This document shows positions 35,922 through 43,771 of a stretch of DNA of 64,000 nucleotides, in pieces. The DNA comes from CAVYUC01 sp963816685. Its GTDB lineage: Bacteria > Bacteroidota > Bacteroidia > Bacteroidales > Prolixibacteraceae. Both the position numbers and the translations under genes were made by a program. The stretch is from assembly GCA_963816685.1 (NCBI GenBank), contig CAWFMB010000011.1:113807-177806 (forward strand). The letters are read 5' to 3'. A model generated the notes under the pieces. That model worked only from the letters and a program-made list of their open reading frames with translations, searched no databases and was not told the origin of the DNA. How positions within the stretch are numbered: position 1 is the first letter of the stretch; each line of letters opens with the position of its first letter.

Positions 35922-37406
35922 ATGAAGATGAAAACAAATATCCTGTTTCTGTTTTTAATGGTTTCCTTTGGTTCAGGTTCAATTTTAGCACAACCTCCAT
36001 GGCAGCAGCATGGTAAACTTGAGGTTTCAGCCGACGGACACTACATGCAATATAATGACGGCACTCCTTTTCTCTGGATTGGAGACACTGGCTGGGGTTT
36101 GATTCAACAACTTACCCGTGGGGAAATTGATACTTACCTCGACAATCGCCAAAAGCTTGGATTTACAGTGATTCAAACCGTAGCTTTCTGGTATCCGCAT
36201 GGTGGCGGAATGGAAATGGGACCGCACAATGCAGCCAATGCATACGGATTTCGCCCATTTTCAGGCGGTGAAGATTCTCCTGACACATCTGAACCATTAA
36301 CTGTCAGCGGAGGGGACCCAAGCTCTCCAAACGATTACTGGGACCATCTGGATTATGTTGTTCAGGCCGTAAAAAAAAGGGAGATGTACCTGGCTTTACT
36401 ACCTTGTTGGGGCAGGGCTTACATTACTCCTCAAATGGGTGGAGCGCAGCAGGAATTTAACGAAAACGAAGCAAAAATTTATGGTGCCTTTCTGGGAAAA
36501 CGCTATCAAAATGAGCCCAACATCATCTGGGTACTCGGTGGTGATGCAAAGGCTCAGATCGATGGATATGACAAAAATATTATTTACCGGCAATGGGACA
36601 AACGGAATGTCTTCCGGGCAATGGCGGAAGGTATCGCGCAGGGTGTAACCGGGAAAACAGTTAAATGGAATGAAAAGAATCCTGCATGGAATGCTGTTTT
36701 TATAACTTTTCATCCGGATGGTGATGCTGCAGATAATTCTTCACTCTGGTTTCATTCGGATGCATGGCTCACTGCAAACGGTGTGGAAGTGTGGAAGGAA
36801 GTGGATAAGGTCTATCCAACCATGTTAAACGAATACCAGCTGAACAAACCTGTTAAACCAAGCCTTTTCCTTGAAGGATCATACGAATATGGAGCTTACG
36901 GCCATGAATGCGGCTGGATAACCCCGGTTAAAGTGCGGCGACAGATTTATCATACTTTCTTTGCCGGCGGAGCGGGACATACTTATGGAGCTGGACCAGT
37001 ATGGGCAATGCGCGGTACGGGAGGAGGTTACAACTGCGGCTATGTGTGGCAGCAAGCACTCGATTTTCCTGCAGCCGCTCAATTTGCTGGTATAGCTAAA
37101 GCATTTCTTCAAAAATATCAATGGAATACATGGATTCCTGATGGAAGTGTTATCAACGGCTCATCCGGTGAAGGAGACGACCTTAAAGTGGCTGTTGTCA
37201 CTGAAAAGGGCCAATTGGCGCTTGTTTACTTTTCAAATAATTCCCAGGCAAGAATTAAAAATGTACTTAAAAAAGAATCATCTGCAACCTGGTTTAATCC
37301 GCAAACAGGAGAGGAAATAAATGCGGGCAGCTTCAATCCGGACGAAACGCGCGATATGAAACCTCCTGAATCATTTGAAGATGCCGTTCTGATTCTTCAG
37401 AATTAG
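35922..37406 (+). CDS. glycoside hydrolase family 140-like protein (DUF4038)
   Basis: 494 aa. Residues 1-~24 are a signal peptide (ending SILAQPP). The catalytic (beta/alpha)8 domain begins FLWIGDTGWGLIQQLTR (DxxW, typical of DUF4038/apiosidase-like GH140). It continues with NEPNIIWVLGGDA, with an Asp as candidate acid/base, and FLEGSYEYGAYGH, with a Glu as possible nucleophile. A short C-terminal beta-sandwich (~residues 420-494, ESSATWFNPQTGEE) resembles the collagen-binding-like domain that often follows. GH140 enzymes cleave apiose in rhamnogalacturonan-II; specificity here is unproven. No polysaccharide-utilisation genes are nearby. Confidence 0.8.
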   Translation: MKMKTNILFLFLMVSFGSGSILAQPPWQQHGKLEVSADGHYMQYNDGTPFLWIGDTGWGLIQQLTRGEIDTYLDNRQKLGFTVIQTVAFWYPHGGGMEMGPHNAANAYGFRPFSGGEDSPDTSEPLTVSGGDPSSPNDYWDHLDYVVQAVKKREMYLALLPCWGRAYITPQMGGAQQEFNENEAKIYGAFLGKRYQNEPNIIWVLGGDAKAQIDGYDKNIIYRQWDKRNVFRAMAEGIAQGVTGKTVKWNEKNPAWNAVFITFHPDGDAADNSSLWFHSDAWLTANGVEVWKEVDKVYPTMLNEYQLNKPVKPSLFLEGSYEYGAYGHECGWITPVKVRRQIYHTFFAGGAGHTYGAGPVWAMRGTGGGYNCGYVWQQALDFPAAAQFAGIAKAFLQKYQWNTWIPDGSVINGSSGEGDDLKVAVVTEKGQLALVYFSNNSQARIKNVLKKESSATWFNPQTGEEINAGSFNPDETRDMKPPESFEDAVLILQN

Positions 37407-37834
37407 GTCCGCTCCGAAGAGACAAAACCACTAAATCACCTGAGGAGGACTTTGAAGTGTTCACTGAATTTCAGGCTGAAAATCAATGAACCCGGACTTT
37501 TTTGGAGCAGGCAATTAAATTTTAAGCATCAAAAACCAGGTCAGGCAATCTTCATTTGAGCAGAGTTGAATCAAACCTGAATGTTTTTAATCATTGTTGT
37601 GAAATTAAAATGATTAAATGGATTTGTGATTAAATGTCATTTAGTTAAGAAAGAATATTAAAAAACCAAAATAGCTAACATCCTTCGACTGCGCTCAAAG
37701 TGACAGTCAGACTGAGCGTAGTCGAAGTCTGTTCATTATCTAAACGGCTATGAATTTTGATTCACATTTGAACAAAATTCAATATCATGAGAGACTTCAT
37801 TCTTTTCATGTCAAATCTGTTAAACATTATCTGG
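37407..37834. other. 428-bp intergenic region with a hairpin repeat
   Basis: Contains the inverted repeat at 37683-37727; otherwise AT-rich and without genes. Confidence 0.5.
37683..37727. repeat. 15-bp inverted repeat, REP-like hairpin
   Basis: CTTCGACTGCGCTCA (37683-37697) pairs with TGAGCGTAGTCGAAG (37713-37727), one G-U mismatch, around a 15-nt loop. The CTTCGACT...GCTCA sequence is a widespread intergenic repeat in Bacteroidota, as I recall it. Confidence 0.75.
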
Positions 37835-38293
37835 TTAATTACCAGCAATTCCGGATGCTTCAGCCGGATTTTCCATACCTGTAAGTCCCATCTGGGTCAT
37901 CATCGACAAATCCTGAAATAAACCCCAACGTTCGGTAGCTTTCCCATCTTTCATTTTGATAATATCAATTCCATTGATTTTAACCGATTTATTTGTGGGA
38001 AGCATATTTGCAAAAGTTCCGCTATTGGTTCCCGTCATGGTTAGATACGCCACAACCATATCATCTTCAGCCACCATAAATTCGGTTGTTACATGGAGGT
38101 CAGGAAATGCACCAAACATTTCGTTGAACATTGCAGTTACATCTTCCAATCCTTTACCATTATGACCGGGATCCGGGTTATGATCGATAAAATCATCAGA
38201 GCAAAATGAATTTATCTTCTTCACATTGTGAGCGTTCATCACTTCATTATAAAATTGCTGAACTCTTTCTTTGTTTTCCGCTGTTGTTTTCAT
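37835..38293 (-). CDS. SnoaL-like ester cyclase-family protein
   Basis: 152 aa. A single NTF2-like fold: KERVQQFYNEVMNAHNVKKI, then FIDHNPDPGHNGKG (the DH motif of SnoaL-like polyketide cyclases), FGAFPDLHVTTEFMVAEDD and GIDIIKMKDGKATERWGLFD-type ending. Many such small proteins are annotated as ester cyclase without known substrate. No signal peptide. It is divergent from nothing and stands alone. Function cannot be inferred further. Confidence 0.8.
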   Translation of the reverse strand: MKTTAENKERVQQFYNEVMNAHNVKKINSFCSDDFIDHNPDPGHNGKGLEDVTAMFNEMFGAFPDLHVTTEFMVAEDDMVVAYLTMTGTNSGTFANMLPTNKSVKINGIDIIKMKDGKATERWGLFQDLSMMTQMGLTGMENPAEASGIAGN

Positions 38294-38772
38294 GACATTT
38301 GTATTTTAACATTAAATTTTCCAAACAACAATTTACGACAATAATAAATCCGATACAAGCTTTTAAGACTTTAATATCCTAAATACAAGCCATTTAATAT
38401 GTTAAATTTCACTTCTGTCATTACCATTAGAGATATGAACAGACGAAATTAAATTTAAAATTCATCAGCATACATACGTTTTAGGATGAACAAGAGAAAA
38501 CTGAAAATCAACATCACTGAATTGCAACGTTTCAATTCCACGATGGTATGATTGATAGAAAAAATGCGGAGTTGGAAACTCCTCCTCCCAGGTTTTCAAT
38601 TCCACGAAAGTTGGGAGGCGGAGTTTTTAACTCCGCAATTTGATTCCATACTGATTCCGTTGGCAAACAACCACAGTTTTCTGTGGCATATGAGGTAATC
38701 ATTGAAATGGGTTCCGGTTGCATTCATGATTGATAATAAAAATTGACAGAAGCCGGATTAATCCCTTTCAAC
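38294..38772. other. 479-bp intergenic region with CRISPR-like and palindromic fragments
   Basis: TTTCAATTCCACGA occurs at 38530 and TTTCAATTCCACGAA at 38594, 64 bp apart. The first continues TGGTATGATTGATAGAAA, like a ~30-nt type I-B/III CRISPR repeat. Between and after them are complementary GCGGAGTT/AACTCCGC stems (about 38567-38583 and 38619-38637). No cas gene or third unit is present. Confidence 0.35.
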
Positions 38773-39690
38773 TTAAAAAGGGAGGTCATTGTCGTCGAAA
38801 TTTTCAGGCATTTTATGAATTTCAGCATAAATAATTTGTTTTATATGATCCTCCAGCCAATTCATTTTAAAGTAAAACCAATTGTCGCTTTGCCCCGAAT
38901 TGTTGATTACAGACTTAAAATTGACAAAGGGTTTTTTGTGATTCAGCACATAAAAAAGCTGCTCCTGCAAAATCTCATCCTCCACATTTTTGGCAAAAGC
39001 TTCCATGATTTTGAATGAATCGCCGGAATCCAAAGGCTCAAAAATATAGCATTCATCCCAGTTTTCATGTTTTAATTCTTCTTTTTCCGATGCACTTCCG
39101 GTTGTCATTTCAAATTCATACGGATCGTCAATCATTAATTTTGGAATATCTTCCATTTCCATCGTTACAGGGTTGAGGAAGCAAACAAAACCGGCGTCGA
39201 TTGATTGTGCAATTCGGTTGGTGCAGGCTGCAAATTTTTCCGGGAGTTCGTATTCGTCGAAATCATCGCCGCAATTGCAATAATCACCGTAGGGACAGGT
39301 CATAGAGTCGCCGGTACATAATTCCAGGTCCATCCCCGAGGAAGGCAGGTACTGTACCTCCGCCTGCCAGTTTGTAGTAAGTACTTCGTACAATATTTCC
39401 GGGGGCATTTCGGGCGGGGCATCCACCAACTCAATATGCAGCGCTTCGAATATCTTGAAAATGGCATCATTTACCCGTTGCCACTGGTCGCCCTGCAAAT
39501 GGATGATTTCAGGGAAAGCTTCCTGTTTTATCCTGGTCAGTTCTTCAATGGTTTTAAACGGAACCAGCGCCAGTTCAGCAATCACCGGGTCTTCAGCAAT
39601 ATGGGGCGGCGGTTCGATATAAGTCGGTGATGGTGGGTTTTCAGCAACCGCTTCAAGGTCTTCAATAAGTTGTTGGATGTATTTTTCCAT
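38773..39690 (-). CDS. UPF0158-like protein with Cys-rich centre
   Basis: 305 aa from the ATG at 39690. A longer frame to 39756 is open only because a REP-like repeat (39717-39747) lies there. The C-terminal ~105 residues match UPF0158: FEPLDSGDSFKIMEAF, KKPFVNFKSVI and NWFYFKMNWLEDHI. The centre contains LCTGDSMTCPYGDYCNCGDD, five Cys in about 16 residues, possibly a metal site. The N-terminal ~110 residues are acidic and Pro-rich. Very acidic overall; function unknown. Confidence 0.72.
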   Translation of the reverse strand: MEKYIQQLIEDLEAVAENPPSPTYIEPPPHIAEDPVIAELALVPFKTIEELTRIKQEAFPEIIHLQGDQWQRVNDAIFKIFEALHIELVDAPPEMPPEILYEVLTTNWQAEVQYLPSSGMDLELCTGDSMTCPYGDYCNCGDDFDEYELPEKFAACTNRIAQSIDAGFVCFLNPVTMEMEDIPKLMIDDPYEFEMTTGSASEKEELKHENWDECYIFEPLDSGDSFKIMEAFAKNVEDEILQEQLFYVLNHKKPFVNFKSVINNSGQSDNWFYFKMNWLEDHIKQIIYAEIHKMPENFDDNDLPF

Positions 39691-39716
39691 ATCGTTCCGG
39701 TTTTTGTATTTTCTTA

Positions 39717-40312
39717 CCATATTATCATCTGTCGCCTCTGTAAGGCTTTTGTTCATTGTTAATTTTATTTTTCTACCAATGCTATCATACTGTCGCCTCT
39801 ACGAGGCTTTAATTCATTATCGTTTTCTACCGTGCTACCATACTGTCGCCTCTACGAGGCTATGGATATCGTCGCCGGTTTTTGTTGCTACCATACTGTT
39901 GCCCCTCCGGGGCTGGTTTCGCTGTTGTTTGTTTTCTCTTTCCCTGTTGCACCACCAGAACTTTTCACTGTTATGTTTCCCAGTTCCGTAGGAACGGCAG
40001 TATGGTAGCAAAAGGATGCCTGCACCCACCCGAAGCTCCGTAGACACAACCATTAGCGAAAATTCCGGGTGATGAGGTTTTCCCAACCTTATACGGAAAA
40101 TATTGCCTAATGTTGATTTGTGTATGTATTTGCCAAATGAATTGAATTTGTTCTGGTTATTTATCAAATTGTTGCTGCCATTTGCTCTGCCTTACTGTCG
40201 CCTCTACGAGGCTATGGATCATATCCTGAGTTTATTGCTACCATACTGTTGCCCCTCCGGGGCTGATTTTCGATATTGTTTGTTTTTAGTTCTACCATAA
40301 TCTCGCCTCTGC
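39717..40312. repeat. cluster of REP-like palindromic repeats (array 2)
   Basis: Same family as at 29.4 kb, mostly in reverse orientation. Copies lie at 39717-39747 (degenerate), 39781-39809, 39834-39861, 39886-39916, 39981-40010 (opposite orientation, TTCCGTAGGAAC stem), 40184-40214, 40236-40265 and 40291-40312 (truncated). Two stretches (about 39845-39935 and 40196-40290) share not only the palindromes but their flanks (GAGGCTATGGAT, TATTGTTTGTTTT). No gene lies in 39691-40393. Confidence 0.85.
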
Positions 40313-40337
40313 ATTAAAGGAAATGTATCTGAAACAT

Positions 40338-40369
40338 AAAAGCCTGAAAGCTATTCATTTCAGGCTTTT
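40338..40369. terminator. 12-bp hairpin terminator, bidirectional
   Basis: AAAAGCCTGAAA pairs perfectly with TTTCAGGCTTTT around an 8-nt loop. On the minus strand it ends in CTTTTA, about 25 nt past the tRNA-Thr 3' end. Confidence 0.7.
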
Positions 40370-40393
40370 GATTCTTTACAAGGATGAATTCAG

Positions 40394-40466
40394 AGCCACT
40401 CACGGGATTCGAACCCGCGACCTGCTCATTACGAATGAGCTGCTCTGCCAGCTGAGCTAAAGTGGC
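40394..40466 (-). tRNA. tRNA-Thr (anticodon CGT)
   Basis: 73 nt without encoded CCA. Acceptor GCCACTT/GAGTGGC, D stem GCTC/GAGC, anticodon stem GCTCA/TGAGC with loop TTCGTAA, T arm GCGGG-TTCGAAT-CCCGT. Anticodon CGT reads ACG threonine codons. Confidence 0.97.
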
Positions 40467-40478
40467 TTTTTTATATTA

Positions 40479-41378
40479 TCATCCAGATTGCGCGTTGGTC
40501 ATCATTTCCTCCCAGACCGCCCGTTGCTCTTTCAATGCAGCGACCTTGTCGGCCGGATCGGTGCGACATTCAAGTAATATCCAACCTTTGTAATCCATTT
40601 TTACAAACATACTCATCAACTGCTGGTAAGGATAATCACCGATATTCAATTCACGGACATGACAGATATCGCCGAACCTGTTTTTTACAAGGTTAAAATT
40701 GTATTCAAGGCCCTCTCCTTCCAAATCCTGGTCATTGCAGTTCCAGCAAACGGTGGCCCCGTTATTCTGCACATGATCCATTATGGCCTTTATATTGGGC
40801 AATAACTGGGTTTCATTTCCATGCACTTCAAGCCGGATTTGCTGCCCCATATCCAGTGCATATTTTCCAAGCTCATTCAATGCATTACCAATTTGTGTGA
40901 TGGTCTGTTCATGCGGAATTCCTTCATGAAACTGATTGGGTTTTACCTTCACGCCCGAACCTCCAATATCTTTGCTTAACTGCAGCCATTTTTTCGTTGT
41001 TTCAATTGATTCTTTCAAACGCTGTTGATCGGGCCAGTCATATTGCTCGTTTGTACCCATTCCAACAATTTCGATGGGACTGTCAGCAAACTGTTTCCTT
41101 ACATTTTTTCTTTCAGCAGAATTCATGTCCAGAGTTACGCCATGTGCATGCTCCACCCGCAATTCTACTCCCTGAATATTTGCAGCTTTGCAATTTTTGA
41201 TCATTGCTGGTATATCCCAGTCTTTTGCCCAGAGATAGGTGACAAGGCCCAGTTTCATTTCCGAACCCGGTTTATTTCGTACCGTGCTGAAAGCAGTTCC
41301 GGGAAAAGCCGCGGCAACCGCCATCAGTGATACACTTTTTAAAAAGTCTTTTCTGGATTGATTTGTAAATGATTTCAT
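40479..41378 (-). CDS. sugar phosphate isomerase/epimerase-like TIM-barrel, Tat-type signal
   Basis: 299 aa. The N terminus MKSFTNQSRKDFLKSV resembles a twin-arginine signal with an R-K in place of R-R, followed by a hydrophobic AAAFPGTAFS, so export is likely. The barrel (AP endonuclease family 2, xylose-isomerase-like) includes GLVTYLWAKDWDIPAMIK, KIGLEVHGNE-type strand IRLEVHGNET, WNCNDQD and HVRELNIGD, with Glu/His/Asp suited to metal binding. The substrate is unknown; Bacteroidota encode many such exported epimerase-like proteins. It lies 12 bp after the tRNA 5' end. Confidence 0.82.
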   Translation of the reverse strand: MKSFTNQSRKDFLKSVSLMAVAAAFPGTAFSTVRNKPGSEMKLGLVTYLWAKDWDIPAMIKNCKAANIQGVELRVEHAHGVTLDMNSAERKNVRKQFADSPIEIVGMGTNEQYDWPDQQRLKESIETTKKWLQLSKDIGGSGVKVKPNQFHEGIPHEQTITQIGNALNELGKYALDMGQQIRLEVHGNETQLLPNIKAIMDHVQNNGATVCWNCNDQDLEGEGLEYNFNLVKNRFGDICHVRELNIGDYPYQQLMSMFVKMDYKGWILLECRTDPADKVAALKEQRAVWEEMMTNAQSG

Positions 41379-41467
41379 CCTGATTTAATTTATTAAATAT
41401 TCATCTAAAGATATAAATCTCGTGAACACCTCACTGCAATTGATTTACGAAATCTGACAAGTTTTTC

Positions 41468-41475
41468 TATTTTTG
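41468..41475 (+). promoter_or_regulatory. TAnnTTTG -7 element before ppiB
   Basis: TATTTTTG lies about 22 bp before the ATG at 41498, implying a leader of ~15-20 nt. No TTG at the ideal upstream distance. Confidence 0.4.
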
Positions 41476-41497
41476 CAGCTAAATTAAATAAATTGAA

Positions 41498-41935
41498 ATG
41501 AAAAAAGCAGAAATTCATACCGAAAAGGGAGTGATGAAAGTGCAGTTTTATGAAGAAGATGCGCCCGGTACAGTAGATAATTTTATCAATTTATCAGAAT
41601 CAGGTTTCTATGATGGTCTAACTTTTCACCGTGTAATCCCTGGATTTGTAATTCAGGGTGGTTGTCCTGACGGTACCGGAGCCGGTGGTCCAGGATACAC
41701 TATTAAATGCGAAACCGACGGAAACAACCAGTATCACGACCGTGGTGTACTATCAATGGCGCATGCAGGCAAAAACACAGGAGGCTCGCAATTTTTTATT
41801 TGCCACAATCGCGAAAATACAAAACATCTCGACAGACATCATACCTGTTTTGGCAAAGTCACTGAAGGTTTAGAGGTTATCGACCAGATTAAACCAGGCG
41901 ATATCATTGAAAAAATTATCATTACTGCAGAATAA
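41498..41935 (+). CDS. ppiB: cyclophilin-type peptidyl-prolyl isomerase
   Basis: 145 aa. Catalytic Arg lies in YDGLTFHRVIPGFVIQGG, followed by GGPGYTIKCE, LSMAHAGKNTGGSQFFI and HTCFGKVTEGLEVIDQI, all cyclophilin hallmarks. Without a signal peptide it is a cytoplasmic isomerase of X-Pro bonds. The length suits the minimal bacterial form. It is followed by an intrinsic terminator. Confidence 0.95.
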   Translation: MKKAEIHTEKGVMKVQFYEEDAPGTVDNFINLSESGFYDGLTFHRVIPGFVIQGGCPDGTGAGGPGYTIKCETDGNNQYHDRGVLSMAHAGKNTGGSQFFICHNRENTKHLDRHHTCFGKVTEGLEVIDQIKPGDIIEKIIITAE

Positions 41936-41955
41936 AAAATTTACTCCATATTTCA

Positions 41956-41987
41956 AGGGAATTGTATCGACACAGTTCCCTTTTTTT
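41956..41987 (+). terminator. intrinsic terminator after ppiB
   Basis: AGGGAATTGT pairs with ACAGTTCCCT (one G-U) around a 6-nt loop, with a seven-T run. Confidence 0.8.
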
Positions 41988-42032
41988 ATTTAATTCATTA
42001 TTATTGTCTCCCGAAATTGTTATTTTTCTGAA

Positions 42033-42746
42033 ATGATAAAAGAATACAGCTATCTGTTTAACGAATTAAAAATAATATCCTCTGATCTGGAAGAACTGCT
42101 TGGTTTTGAAGACGGTATTATGCCTGAGCCATTCCCTGAAATCATTGAGACTGCCTTAAATGAAGCGCCAGAATATTGCAATGCAAAAGGAGGTTTCAAA
42201 ATTTTTAATTCATTTAAGCAGAACATAAAAAAGGGGACAATTAAAATTGAGGACCAGCTTTTTTTTCCGGCTAAAATCATAAACATTCAACTAAAAAATG
42301 CAACAGGTGCTGCTTTATTTGCCTGCACAGCCGGAAGCGCCATTACAGAACATTCGAAGGAACTTGCCAGAAAAGGTGATACATTAACAAGCTATATTTT
42401 TGATATTATTGGTTCTCTAATCGCAGAAAAAGCTATGGACAACGTTCAGCGGGAATTAAAAAATGAATTGCTTTCCGGCGGATTAAGTATTTCCGATCGT
42501 TTTTCGCCTGGTTACTGTGAATGGAATGTTTCTGAACAGCAAAAACTCTTTGCCTTATTGCCGGGCAATTTCTGCGGGATAAAATTAACCGGTTCATCAC
42601 TCATGGAACCCATAAAATCGGTCAGCGGTATAATCGGGATTGGACCTGATTTAACCCAGAAAGGTTATCAATGTCACTGGTGTAATGATTCGAATTGTAT
42701 TTACGGGAAAATTAACAGAAAAAAGATAAATAAAAAAAACAGTTGA
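42033..42746 (+). CDS. free-standing methionine-synthase activation domain protein
   Basis: 237 aa. The C-terminal half matches the B12-dependent methionine synthase activation domain: RFSPGYCEWNVSEQQKLFAL (SPGY signature) and SLMEPIKSVSGIIGIG. In MetH this domain binds SAM and reactivates oxidised cobalamin. Here it is separate from any MetH catalytic domains, as in split MetH systems. N-terminal ~60 residues are acidic (LEELLGFEDG, MPEPFPE). Cys pair in CHWCNDSNC near the C terminus might coordinate metal. No metH gene is adjacent. Confidence 0.85.
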   Translation: MIKEYSYLFNELKIISSDLEELLGFEDGIMPEPFPEIIETALNEAPEYCNAKGGFKIFNSFKQNIKKGTIKIEDQLFFPAKIINIQLKNATGAALFACTAGSAITEHSKELARKGDTLTSYIFDIIGSLIAEKAMDNVQRELKNELLSGGLSISDRFSPGYCEWNVSEQQKLFALLPGNFCGIKLTGSSLMEPIKSVSGIIGIGPDLTQKGYQCHWCNDSNCIYGKINRKKINKKNS

Positions 42747-42889
42747 ACTGTTGCAAATATCGATTCTAAAACATTTATTTGTTGTTGTAATTTCTATTTG
42801 AAAACTGATTTAGCAAAACATTGTTGAATATATTAAGAACCAAAAGTTCTATTTTAAAATTCTGATTATAAAAAACTTAATTATTAGCT

Positions 42890-43228
42890 ATGGCAACTGT
42901 CAAACCCAAAGTAATAAAAGATTACAACAAACTGGACAAAGAACTTCAGGAACAGATTAAACTGGTTTATTCCGACGGTTTTGCTGATAACCTCATTCAT
43001 TTTTTCGATAAAAAAGGGATGAAAGTTACTGCTCTCCCTTTCGAAACAGAAGACAAGTACTACATGTTGCGGATGACTGAAAATGAGGCTATCCAGATTG
43101 TTGATGAAGACGATGACTATAATGATGACGGATTCCTGAAGGATGAAGTCAGGCAGGACTACGAAGACAAATATGCAGATCTGGATCATGTGGCTGACCA
43201 GATTCCGGACGAAGACGATGATGATTAA
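42890..43228 (+). CDS. small acidic hypothetical protein
   Basis: 112 aa. The N-terminal ~75 residues look like a small alpha/beta domain (KELQEQIKLVYSDGFADNLI, KVTALPFETEDKYYMLRM). The C-terminal ~45 residues are extremely acidic, ending DQIPDEDDDD. Bacteroidota genomes carry similar small proteins annotated as hypothetical; I recognise no domain. A position between the activation-domain gene and yqeY gives no clear functional link. An acidic tail of this kind often contacts nucleic-acid-binding or ribosomal proteins, which is speculation. Confidence 0.65.
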   Translation: MATVKPKVIKDYNKLDKELQEQIKLVYSDGFADNLIHFFDKKGMKVTALPFETEDKYYMLRMTENEAIQIVDEDDDYNDDGFLKDEVRQDYEDKYADLDHVADQIPDEDDDD

Positions 43229-43309
43229 ACAATTTGTCCGGTTAAGGACTACTTGTTTAAAAAGTTAATAAAAATATTTGCAATCTGTTTTTTACACCTG
43301 CCTACGTGT

Positions 43310-43759
43310 TTATTGAAGAAGCTTTTTGACCTTTTCAGCGATATCTTTACCATCTGCTTTTCCTGCAAGTTCTTTTGATGCAACTCCCATAACCTTGCCC
43401 ATGTCCTTCATGGAAGAAGCTCCGGTTTTTTCAATAATAGCCTTCACTGCTGCAGTAAGTTCCTCATCGGATAATTTTGCGGGAAGGAAACTTTCGTAAA
43501 CCGCAACCTGGGCGAGTTCGTGCCGGGATAAATCCTCCCTACCCTGCTGACGATAGATTTCAGCGGAATCAGAACCTTGTTTTGTCAGTTTTGAAATAAT
43601 CTTCAGCGATTCTTCATCTGTTAATTCACTGCCGGCACCCTTTGACGATCGTTCCTCAATCATCACCTTTTTAATATTGCGGAGCGCTTCCAGTCTTTCC
43701 TTATTGCGGGCTTTCATTGCCGCTTTAATTTCATCATTTATTCTTTCGGAAATCGACAT
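43310..43759 (-). CDS. yqeY: GatB/YqeY domain-containing protein
   Basis: 149 aa. Helical: SERINDEIKAAMKARNKERL, then SAEIYRQQGREDLSRHELAQ and GKVMGVASKELAGKADGKDI, the YqeY block similar to the tail domain of GatB. It may assist tRNA-dependent amidotransferase or other tRNA work; the function is unproven. It is the last gene of the dcw run, 12 bp after the second ftsZ, an order common in Bacteroidota. Confidence 0.9.
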   Translation of the reverse strand: MSISERINDEIKAAMKARNKERLEALRNIKKVMIEERSSKGAGSELTDEESLKIISKLTKQGSDSAEIYRQQGREDLSRHELAQVAVYESFLPAKLSDEELTAAVKAIIEKTGASSMKDMGKVMGVASKELAGKADGKDIAEKVKKLLQ

Positions 43760-43771
43760 AGTATAAAGTTA

